Positions 25,640 to 47,046 of a stretch of 64,000 nt of DNA are shown in pieces. Position numbers and translations under genes: made by a program. Within the stretch, counting starts at the first letter, position 1. Each line of letters opens with the position of its first letter. The stretch is from Lingula anatina (taxonomy: Eukaryota > Brachiopoda > Lingulata > Lingulida > Lingulidae), in contig NW_019775670.1 of NCBI RefSeq assembly GCF_001039355.2, positions 124,001 through 188,000 on the forward strand, written 5' to 3'. Under the pieces are notes generated by a model. It saw only the letters and a list, made by a program, of their open reading frames with translations, was not told the DNA's origin and made no database searches.

Positions 25640-25960
25640 AAGTATGTGATCGACCTGTGAGTACGTGTGTGTGTGTGTGTGTGTGTGTGGACGGGGGGGG
25701 GGGGAATATACAATGAAGGTCGTTCCATTGTTATGTACAGGCACAGGTGTCTCTGTATATATCGTCGCTGTGATATTTTTGTTGTAACTCAGAACGCTAA
25801 CGCACTGCTTACGTGCATAGGCCTACACACTGACTTTATTTCACGACACGTGGATACTTAATAGTAGGCATACACGTCGTGATCACATGCCACACATGAA
25901 TATTTATGAGGATACTATACAGCCACCTGCGTCTGTCGTCACCGGTGCGTGCACTTTCAT
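25640..25960. repeat. GT microsatellite and dispersed CGTCTGTCGTC repeat
   Basis: A (GT)n run at about 25664-25690 and a G run at 25694-25704 are followed by a block with atgtacaggcacaggtgtctctgtatat. The block ends in cacctgcgtctgtcgtcaccgg. The last part recurs at 1590-1660 and 30180-30222, so it is a dispersed repeat shared by otherwise unrelated loci. Confidence 0.6.
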
Positions 25961-26062
25961 TGAGAGAGATAGAGAGAGAGGTGGGGTACCGTAGGAAATT
26001 TATGTATTGTTGTAACTGCTCTCGTGCCTTGTCTCTCTCTCCGCATTTGGTTCCAATATGTG

Positions 26063-26063
26063 N
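26063..26063. other. Single-N contig join
   Basis: A lone N near the left end of duplication unit 2. Sequence to the right (aatgttaaatctttg...) matches unit 1 from about 21840, and sequence to the left matches unit 1 up to about 21735. Confidence 0.6.
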
Positions 26064-27755
26064 AATGTTAAATCTTTGTCTACTTTTCATATTCATGTTT
26101 TTTCACATATTTCCGGACGTAGGCCTATGTCCTACATGTTGTATCGAGACACACGTACCTGGTAACCATGGAGATGGGAAACCCCAGTGTCCCAATAGCA
26201 GTGCGCTGAGCTGTGCTTACACAGTGGTAAAAAAAATCGGATTAAAGTATATGTACATTCCGATAGCTTGTTAATGGCATCTTCTTTTAATCAATGGTCT
26301 CGCAGTCGGCTTTCGTCGAGTTGGAGATTACAATGTTTGAAATACATTGTTTGCCGTAACTTATGGGTCAGAACAGGATTTCGAACGCAATGCATTTTAT
26401 AGTATACAATAATTGACTTTGATGAGGATGATAAGTTGTTTTGCAGACCCTAGAAAAATGACCTTAGAAAAACTTGACATCACTTTCCAGCGATTTTTTT
26501 ATATTAAAAAAACATTGATCGGAAGCAAACGTCTTTATACACTAAGGCTGTCTGTAATTTTTTATTAGACATTGGTAACGTTGGTCAAAATGGTTGTCAA
26601 ATGCTCGAGAGTTTGGATTCTTGATCTTGTTAAAGGTTTTAGGTTTCTTGCTTCCACTATAATTCTATTACCATTTGACATTGCATATGCCAAGTATGAG
26701 CACATGTCAACGGGTGTGGCGGCTACAAAGTAAATGCAAACATACTGGTATTTGGGGTATAAAAACATGTTACTGATTTTAGCTGTAGCTCGGGAAAAAC
26801 CCGCGTAGGTGTAAGCTGGTGACAAACCACGTCACTAGCAATCAAAATCGCTTTGGAAAATCCCAGTGTCACATGACACGACAGATGGCTGGAAAACCCC
26901 CGTTTCTTTAATATAGCATTTTACGATTCTTGATCAGGGTTGACAGGTGTAAAAAAAGCAAGAAAAATACGTTGTCTTGGAATCAATTATAGTATCAATT
27001 TATGCTTACTATCCCAAGTATCATGATGTATTGTGTTTATTAACCAGGAAATGTATATAATGGTATAAAAAAGATTCTATTTAAATCTGAACCGCACACT
27101 TCTTATTCTTCAAATGTAGAGAAATAAAACCATGCGCACATTATGTTATCAAGTTTTCTTAAAGTATATCCATTCATTACCATTTTATGTAACAAGTACT
27201 TTAAGTTTGTCATACATTCTGGACCATCGATAAATATGTAAGTGCAGAAGTGATCAAAAGCGTATTAAAAAAGTGCATAAACGTATTGTTTAATACATGT
27301 TGACATTTAGAAGCAATAATGCATGTTTATTTTTGTCAAATGCTTCAGGTATCAGTCAATACATATAATTCAAAGGGTAAATCCTTTTTACAGTTTCACA
27401 TTTAAATATCTTTGTTGATTTAAAAATTATGTTATTTTCAAATAAACAAAAATTCTACATGATCTACTAGAACAAAACGTGTATGTGTCTACAGTCTAGT
27501 CCATTTTCTTATACAATATATTTCATGATAGTTAACAACTAGCTGTGAAATCTACGCTGTAGAGGTACACAAGGCCTAGCTACCTTAAATAGCTGGTACC
27601 AATTGACTTTTTACAGTACTATAGCTAGTCACTCGATTTTAAATATTATAAAAACCCATTTCACTAGATGAAACATCGCATATATCATTGCATTTCTGTG
27701 AGTAGGCCTACGTTATAACTGAATTAGCCCAGATGGGGGAAATATACACAATGTC

Positions 27756-29705
27756 CTAAATGCTGCTTAGGTACCTGTGAACCAGGACATCAAAATCTTG
27801 CTGGCTCGGTATTTCTTTCTCAAGGGCTTTGGCAGTACGTTGCAACAACTCAGTTATGTCAGTCCCCCTGTCACTAGCCAATATGGCAGCAGCCTCAACA
27901 AGGCCCCAGATATCAAAAGGCAAAAACACCAGGGCAATTATTCCACCGGCAGATTCTAAAACATTTCTCGGTACCTGGATACCTATTGCCCGTAAAAACA
28001 GTTCGAGCAAATCTTCCCCGCCTGATGTGGCCACTGAACGTCCAGTTTTGGTAATTGACCGAGTGCTCACTGCGGTCAGTTCCCCAGCCAGTTTCTGTGC
28101 TGTGATGATTGGTTTATACAAGAGATTAGAACCCACAAGGAATCCAATTTTACCCGTGTGTTGCATTGTAGATAATATTATACCTTTTCTGGGGACGTTG
28201 TGCATCTTGAATTGCTGTTTGATTTTCATAAGATCCTGTCTGCTTATGTGTTTCATAGTCTCAAACAGAACCAATATGTCATGTAATGCATTGTGATCTT
28301 TTTGTAAGACCTCATTGGCCTCCGCTTGCGCTGATGCTGAGAGAACAGAGCGAGCGATGGTGCTGCCACTCACAGTTATCCCGCCACCCGCTCCTAATGC
28401 GGCACTGGCCGCTAATAAAATGAGAGATGCCCCTGAGGTAAAGAATGAAGCGGCAAATCCTGCAGCGCCAATTGCTGCGGCAAATATTGAAGTGGAATGA
28501 CCCGTGATTGTGGCGACACTAATGCTTTGATTATGAAGGTGCAAATCTTCGGAGATTTCTAGTAGTTTTCGTACTGTAGCTGTTCTGCACGCTTTCCAAA
28601 CGCCGAACGCAAAACGTAGTCTTTCTACGATGCAAGCTGGATTGGCAATACACCTATAAATGTAAACGGGTTTGACCAGTCGCATTCAATCTACATTGTA
28701 TTCACAGATTACCTTGTAGTAATCTTTTTTCTTCAGTGTAAATTATGTTGGATTGATATTGTTCAGAAATAGGGCACACGTCTAAGTTTTGATTAAAATT
28801 TGCTTTCACATGTGCTCATAGCAAGAGCCCTTTTTCGGTCTTTCAATGAATCTTGTGGATTTTTCATGTAGTTTCGTTCTCTTGTCACACCAAGCTCATG
28901 CAGGAGAAATTAGTTGAATGTTTTGTGGGTTGTTTACAAAAATGCATTTTATTTGTCCAACTCTGTATCAGTAGGGTTTCTCACTCAAAATATATTAAAA
29001 TCGCACTGACGTAGGTTATAACGATACGTATAAATAAGCATTCTGATAAATGTCAGATGGTCCAATGAACAATCCAAACAGCTAAGGGTACTTACAGTGT
29101 ACTTACATCAAGCGTTCTCTAAAGCATAGACGCACGGTCCACCAACCGAGATTCCTACGCGGATTCTCGCTGACTGTCATATCTACTGCGAAGGGGCAGT
29201 CACCACTGGCTGGAATGGGACGCACGGTACAATTTCTGTAATTTTTGCGACGATGTTCCAAAGCATTATACTCCCTAAACACTTCTCTTGCACGAATCCG
29301 GTCAGTTTTGTCTATTATTTCGACGACATAGAAAGCATTTTTCTTGTAATAGGCGGCACATAATTCCAGACGAAAAACCCAACCGGAATGATCATCATGT
29401 AAAGCATTCTGCGCAGCAGCACTTGTGCTTGCACTTTCGATCTGAAACGATCTGTTCTCCGATGCAGTGCTTTGGTACTTCTGAACTACATATTGGATTT
29501 TTTCCACATGTGCCCCAAAGCTTGCATCTTGATGTCCATGACTTTCTATGGCCTGTTGGACTACTGTGCCGGGCAGTATGGAGGCAGTAACAGTAGGTTG
29601 CACGCCTGTTACTTGGACGATATTATGAGGATTACATAAATGCAATTCGTGTGGCGTTTGATTTTCGATTTCTACAGTAAATCCTTTAGTATGTCCAAGA
29701 CCCAT
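27756..29705 (-). CDS. APOL-like fusion protein, copy 2 (complete, 2 coding exons)
   Basis: Exon 1 is 29107-29705 and exon 2 is 27756-28653. Together they give 1497 bases, 498 residues. The donor GAT|GTAAGT and acceptor TAG|GTG join in frame (the split Met codon is followed by CIANPA). Residues 1-200 form a compact unrecognised region with FTVEIENQTPHELHL near the start and SILPGTVVQQAIESHG at about 43-58. A conserved end reads ENPRRNLGWWTVRLC. Residues ~245-300 are an apolipoprotein-L-like hydrophobic hairpin and 300-498 are mostly helical, with a second hydrophobic stretch (GGIIALVFLPFDIWGLVEAA). There is no obvious signal peptide. The APOL assignment rests on the hydrophobic hairpin and the layout around it. 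The N-region has a beta-rich, lipid-binding feel, but I do not assign it. A membrane-acting defence role is inference only. Confidence 0.7.
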
Positions 29706-30222
29706 TTTTCATCAGTCGTGCTCAGATTTCCAAACACCAGCCCGATTAAATCTAACTTGAACGTGGCTCGCGCACTCGAATCTTGATATACTGCCACCCA
29801 AGAGACCAGATAGATGGAAAGTGAAATTTTTTACTAAAGATCTACGTATTTTATTGTGACACGGTGCTCCTCACAAAAGGCAAATTACACCTACGCAGGT
29901 TTTTCCACTGAGTCAAGGCTCATATATGACTCATGGAAAAATCAGACAGGTGTCTTTATTGCGACACACACCTGGATAAATCGAAAATATCGATCAGCTT
30001 TGTGCTGGCCTTAATTTGGAAAATCCCAATGTCGCATTTCATGGCAGAAGTCCGGAAAAACGCAATGCTTACTTGCATACACACTGACGTGCTTTATTTC
30101 ACGACACGTGGATACTTAATAGTAGGCATACACGTCGTGATCACATGCCACACATGAATATTTATGGGGATACTACAGTCACTTGCGTCTGTCGTCGCCG
30201 TCGCCGTGCACTTTCAGTGATT

Positions 30223-30830
30223 ATCATTCTTTTTCTTCAATTTATGCAATTTTGTGTGTGTGTGTGTGTGTTTGTGAAATTGTCATTTTTCACATTCTGA
30301 CATTTTCAAAGTGTGAACTTGAACTTTGATGGTCCTGAAGCCTTTTGCTAGGTACACATTTTACTTACATCTGTATTGCCTGTTCTGCATAGTTAAATTT
30401 GATGTTGACTTTGCTGTAAGCATATAGACCACTGAAAAGTGTAGTGGACCTTTTTTCTACCACTAGTAGCCTAGTTCTTCACAGTCGTTGTGAAAGATCT
30501 TAGATAACATTTAAATGGTTAGTCATGCTACATGTATCATATCACTACTTAAGGCTCGGTCACAACCGGACGCATGGATTTTAGGACCGTACGTTCCCCA
30601 CGAATTTTGGGTACACGGGAGACCGTGGAGTTAGTAGAGGTAGTAGTTTCAATGGAAAGGCGCAAGTCTGCGCATGCCTTGCGAGTCGCAGGGGCCACGT
30701 GAGATGTCCTTGAAATCAAGCAGGGACGCTGGCCGTGGAAATTGTACTCCTATTTCGAGAGTTTGTTTTTCTATGTGTTATTTATAAACTGAAATAAAAC
30801 TGTGTGTGTGTCCATGGATACGTTTTTGTG
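30223..30830. other. Intergenic DNA right of the APOL-like duplication
   Basis: No gene was seen. It contains a (GT)n run at about 30253-30272. The rest is unremarkable AT-rich sequence with one more GC-rich patch at about 30560-30740. Confidence 0.4.
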
Positions 30831-31884
30831 CAGGGGCGGATCCAGGATTATTTAAAGGGGGATCCGGTTTTTACGAATGACAGGTCGCGGATGGGGATCC
30901 AACCCTCGNNNNNNNNNNNNNNNNNNNNNNNNNNNNNNNNNNNNNNNNNNNNNNNNNNNNNNNNNNNNNNNNNNNNNNNNNNNNNNNNNNNNNNNNNNNN
31001 NNNNNNNNNNNNNNNNNNNNNNNNNNNNNNNNNNNNNNNNNNNNNNNNNNNNNNNNNNNNNNNNNNNNNNNNNNNNNNNNNNNNNNNNNNNNNNNNNNNN
31101 NNNNNNNNNNNNNNNNNNNNNNNNNNNNNNNNNNNNNNNNNNNNNNNNNNNNNNNNNNNNNNNNNNNNNNNNNNNNNNNNNNNNNNNNNNNNNNNNNNNN
31201 NNNNNNNNNNNNNNNNNNNNNNNNNNNNNNNNNNNNNNNNNNNNNNNNNNNNNNNNNNNNNNNNNNNNNNNNNNNNNNNNNNNNNNNNNNNNNNNNNNNN
31301 NNNNNNNNNNNNNNNNNNNNNNNNNNNNNNNNNNNNNNNNNNNNNNNNNNNNNNNNNNNNNNNNNNNNNNNNNNNNNNNNNNNNNNNNNNNNNNNNNNNN
31401 NNNNNNNNNNNNNNNNNNNNNNNNNNNNNNNNNNNNNNNNNNNNNNNNNNNNNNNNNNNNNNNNNNNNNNNNNNNNNNNNNNNNNNNNNNNNNNNNNNNN
31501 NNNNNNNNNNNNNNNNNNNNNNNNNNNNNNNNNNNNNNNNNNNNNNNNNNNNNNNNNNNNNNNNNNNNNNNNNNNNNNNNNNNNNNNNNNNNNNNNNNNN
31601 NNNNNNNNNNNNNNNNNNNNNNNNNNNNNNNNNNNNNNNNNNNNNNNNNNNNNNNNNNNNNNNNNNNNNNNNNNNNNNNNNNNNNNNNTTGGCCTGGAGC
31701 GCGCCCCGAAAAAAATTGGTATTTTATTTTTAAAGGCGAACGGTGCCATTTGGTACGCTTTAGAACTATGATTCATCTGGTCAAAAATCTAATTTAAAGA
31801 AGGGACCATTGGTGTGATTTTTATCAGAAATCGGAGGGGGGTGTCAGGAGCCCCTTGAACCCCTCCCCCCTAAATCCGCCACCG
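30831..31884. mobile_element. TIR element with an internal assembly gap
   Basis: The left end is CAGGGGCGGATCCAGGATTA at 30831. The right end is TAAATCCGCCACCG at about 31871-31884, an imperfect inverted match. The right part (31689-31870) is the reverse complement of the element at 49460-49724; shared strings include cgaacggtgccatttgg and ttagaactatgattca. The middle is 780 Ns. It is a non-autonomous or truncated transposon of the same family as 20910-21083 and 49460-49724. No target duplication could be confirmed. Confidence 0.7.
30909..31688. other. Assembly gap (780 N)
   Basis: Unsequenced bases inside the transposon-like element. Apparent reading frames crossing this gap are artefacts of the Ns. 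Confidence 0.99.
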
Positions 31885-32758
31885 TGTTTGTTCCTTAGTA
31901 GCCTATTTGGGCACATTTAAATATTAAAATGTGTCTTTTGATATTGCTGAGAGTTTCTTAATTTCTGTGTCGCACCTCGATTTGATGTCAACATGAACCT
32001 GGGGTATTTAAATTGGTAGGCCTATACTTTTTTTTCTTCTCACCTTTGCAGCTAATAAACTGATAATTATTATAGATCTAGTCTATCGTTAAAATTCGCA
32101 ATGCGCTAGTTGAGAACAAAATCGCCAAACAAATTGCGCACGCGCATGATGCCGGATGTTACCCTCAGTGGCTTTACCTTCTTCAGTCGTGCAATAACTA
32201 ACGTGGCACAAAATGATAAGCTGACATATTTCGATCTGCAGACGGTACAAACAACACAACACCAGGTAGGGCTCTTGATTGATTTCAATTTTGATTCGAT
32301 AATTTTTCAGAAATGTGCGACATATTTCGTATGTAAACCAACAATCCCCTACAGGCTACAGGTACCCTTGCAAAAGTTGCATTAGAGTAACTACAACCAG
32401 TAACCACTACTCGCACATTGTCATTGTTAACTTGATGTAGGTGTCACAAAATTTGGTAACCTTATATAGTTGGATACAGGTAATACCCCCAGGAAACCTA
32501 ATTCAATATGGCATTTGTTTTTCATACAAAAGAGTGATAAATACTAGACCTATATCTCTTGTCTTAGTCTTATTCTTTGATTATACAACACAATCATTAC
32601 GAATTACGATTATTTATGTGAGAGCCATATCATGTTTAAAAGGTGTTAAATAAAATTAAATGAAAATTAGGTGAGAAAGATATTTTTATTCTTTCTAATA
32701 TTTTTATGATGGCACTTTTTGATAATAGTTATGATACCCTTTTAGCCTTAATTGAGCC
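31885..32758. other. Region upstream of SEL1L
   Basis: AT-rich with a short CpG-containing patch at about 32095-32200 (aattgcgcacgcgcatgatgcc), a plausible promoter or first-exon area for SEL1L. A donor-like CCAG|GTAGGG at 32265 could pair with the acceptor CAAATAG|GTGG at 33310. No TATA box or binding site is claimed. Confidence 0.35.
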
Positions 32759-33043
32759 AAGGAGTTATAACAGAAGGAGATTACACGCAAGCCTTTCTAT
32801 TGTCCGATGTCTGTTACGATGGGCGGAGCTAGCTACGGGGGGCCTCCGGCCTCAAGGTTTCGTCTGCGTCGCTCTCCTCAGCTTGGAGATAAATTTCATA
32901 TGCGTTATTTCGCGTTAGAATTCGAGATCAGTAATGTCAAAGCGCCGCTGTATGCTGACGATTTTTTTCACAGGTAATTATTTGGACGATGTGCTGGAAG
33001 GGAACGATACCATAGNGTAATCTCCTTCTGTTATAACTCCTTG
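32759..33043. mobile_element. Short TIR element upstream of SEL1L
   Basis: This ~285-base element has ~26-base terminal inverted repeats, AAGGAGTTATAACAGAAGGA at the left and its complement at the right. ATTGAGCC lies directly outside both ends (32751-32758 and 33044-33051), an 8-base target duplication of the kind made by hAT elements. There is no coding capacity. A single N sits at 33016, next to the right repeat. Confidence 0.85.
33016..33016. other. Single-N join inside a short TIR element
   Basis: A lone N lies just before the right terminal repeat. The element's symmetry and 8-base flanks read through it, so little sequence is likely missing here. Confidence 0.5.
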
Positions 33044-33335
33044 ATTGAGCCTGAAATAAGAATCAGTTTGGGAACAGAAGCATGTATCAATTAGTGATTA
33101 ACTAAATAAATGAATTCAGCCAAATCATCATTTGCAAGAGTTCTGCTATGATTTCATTTAATTATTATCACTACTTTATTTCGATATAATCCATTATATA
33201 TTAATGGGAATCCACACATGAAAAAAGAGTAGAAAATACTATAATGAGTAGAGATGACAACAGCAAGCCTTTTTGGAAGCTTCATGAATTTTTAATTCTT
33301 TTTCAAATAGGTGGTGCTTATACTAGATCCTCGTG

Positions 33336-44767
<11,432 letters not shown>

Positions 44768-47046
44768 CCTTTTCATTAACACCATCTAAGTCTTAGCTTC
44801 ATGTGTATAGGGTATTGGTTTCTGATGAGATTCATTTTAATGCACCAGTTTTACTACTCTAATATAGAATCCAATGTCCAGAGTAAACGGCAAAATTTTT
44901 TAGAAGATAGAAATACTTTGACAGTTCTACAACAATGATAGTTGCCTTACTGTCATGCTAATATGTAACATAACTTTGTGAATTTGCCAGTTGGTTATTT
45001 TTTGATGCAAAAAGACGAGTTGTATTGTATTAATGGGTCAGTAAGTTGTTAGACTGTTCTGTTGTTAGACTGCTTTCGCTAATAGGTCGACTTCACATAT
45101 TAGGATATCTAAGTAGAGTAGTTTAGGTTTAACTCAAAAACCTGAATGACTTTGTGATACCTAGGACCCATCAAACTTAGTTCATAATGCAGAAGACCTT
45201 GGTGCTGTCAGACAGTCTAGTGCTGCCCTCTGTTGTCAGGTTGTGCTTTGAATCCTGCAGTTATTTTATCTGACTCTCTTGTACCAGGACATTGCATTGA
45301 GGAGTGTGTCTGAACTATTATTTATTTAACAAACTGTAAAAATTGTGATAAACAATGTGTTACACAATGTAATAAAAGTGAATATTTGCTCTATTTTTAA
45401 TAAGTGGTAGCAGTACCTGTATAAATGTTGTTAATCTCTTACTGATCTTTACTGATCCTGCATGGAAGCTGCTGTTCTTTATCCGAGTGAACATGGTCAG
45501 GCAGTTGATACTAGAGCTGCACGTGTAAAATGAATACAATTCTTTTGTGAAAACGTGACTGTTATTTCTATTACAGTATCTCAGCACTATTATTTACTTG
45601 TGACGTTTGGATTTATTGGTCCATATGACGATGTGACTGGTAACAACACGGGGATATCGTGGGTTTGATATAGTAGCATTAAGTGAGTAAAAGTGCATTT
45701 GACGTGTAAACGGATTATCCTAACTCGCCACAGGTTGGGAGTAAGATTATTTATTTGTACGCTCTACTAAAGGCAGGCGATACATCTTTACTGGAGGGAA
45801 ATGCCAAGGAATAGGACTATTGAGAAAAATCTGACTTGGTATAGAGAAAATGTATCGTATGCACAATGATTATTACTTCTTCACATGCGTCTCAAACGTG
45901 TTAACTTAACGCCTATGGTGCACTTGCCCATTCCAGTGGAAAATGTTAAAATTTTTCTTTTCAAGTGCAATAACCACTTCTAAAAAGTGCTATTTCTTTG
46001 TCATTTAGAGTTTCTAGTTTATTTAGTTGTTAGCCATTTTCCTGTCAAGTAACAAGATTTCCAAGACTTAACATTTTGTAGATTTTTCTCGCTCAACTTG
46101 TTAAAATTTGATGAAAGGTGTGTGTGTGTGTTACAACTGTAATAATGATGTTGGATTGAAAAGAAATAAAGATATATGATATGAGTAAAAAGATTGTGTT
46201 ATTTTAAATCAACTATCGTTTTCATTAATACCCAAACTATAATTGTCTTGAGACAAACATTAAAAAGTTATATGGGAACGAAGGAGGCTGCCACAAAATG
46301 AGTCTTTTAAGTTTAGTTTGAAATGGTGTTATTTAAATTGTCGTTTGCAATATGACATCCTTTGAAAAGGTGTCTGTTAGGGTAATTGATTATTTTATCA
46401 GCCCGAATATTAGATCTGACTCACATACCCTGCTTATTGATAAGTGTGCACGTACAAGGGTTTAAAAATGAAATAATGTCTAGGTTTATTGGCATTAAAA
46501 AAACATTTATAATCTATCATTTTATCATTCAAAATATTATGATGTATTTCATATATAAAAAGAGGTTGCCATATCATATGCGGTACAATAAAATAAATTT
46601 GACAAACAATTTTGACAACGTTTTGCAAGGGGATTTATGAAAAGGACTACATTGGAATTTCATGTAGTCGTTTAATAAAAAGATTTACTGCTATTTATTT
46701 ATTTATTTTAACAAGGGCAGTGCGATTATTTTATAACTAAAAGCATGACGGAGTCACGGCTATTGATCTCTTTTCGACATCCTTTTGTCTCCGTGGAAGG
46801 AGACGCCGCCGCAGACAGTGGAGAGATGGAGTTGAATTATTGTTTCACTGCTCCACAAATTCCAGCTTTTTCAACAACGGCTCCCTTTTCATTCATCGCA
46901 CATTGAAAACGCCTATACCCCTTCCCCCCCCCCCCCCACCCCCACCCCCACCCTCACTCCTCCCTAGAGATTAACACAAGAGGAGATGCGGAAGTCTTAT
47001 GTCAAACTCCGAGGTATCCCTGCCTAATTCTACACAAAAATGCCGG
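44768..47046. other. SEL1L 3' UTR and convergent intergenic region
   Basis: No coding exon was seen. Candidate polyadenylation signals for SEL1L are AATAAA at 46165-46170 and an earlier AATAAA near 45371. A CCCACC simple repeat lies at about 46922-46957, just before the 3' end of the convergent death-domain gene. Confidence 0.5.

Larger units (their letters stand above)
21640..25960. repeat. Tandem duplication unit 1 (APOL-like locus)
   Basis: This ~4.3 kb unit matches about 25965-30222. Both begin with a GA-rich patch followed by gtaactgctctcg.gccttgtc and ccgcatttggttcc, and both contain the two-exon APOL-like gene. Both end in cgtctgtcgtc...gtgcactttca. The end of unit 1 runs into the start of unit 2 at about 25925-26062 with no N between, so the tandem arrangement is supported inside one contig. 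Ns at 22107 and 26063 interrupt each unit. Confidence 0.7.
25965..30222. repeat. Tandem duplication unit 2 (APOL-like locus)
   Basis: Second copy of the unit at 21640. It carries about 530 bases not present in unit 1 (about 26905-27440). It also holds a segment (27440-27595) that is the reverse complement of 22868-23037. The single N at 26063 lies about 100 bases into the unit. Divergence from unit 1 is uneven and far above that of the PPP5C copies, arguing for a true old duplication. Confidence 0.7.

Noticed and set aside
27829-28500. Plus-strand frames of 155 and 61 codons opposite the APOL-like exon
   Set aside because: They mirror the minus-strand exon, whose frame is longer, spliced and conserved between copies.
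30804-31797. Three ~300-codon reading frames on both strands across 30.8-31.8 kb
   Set aside because: They consist almost wholly of Ns; the flanking codons belong to a TIR element.
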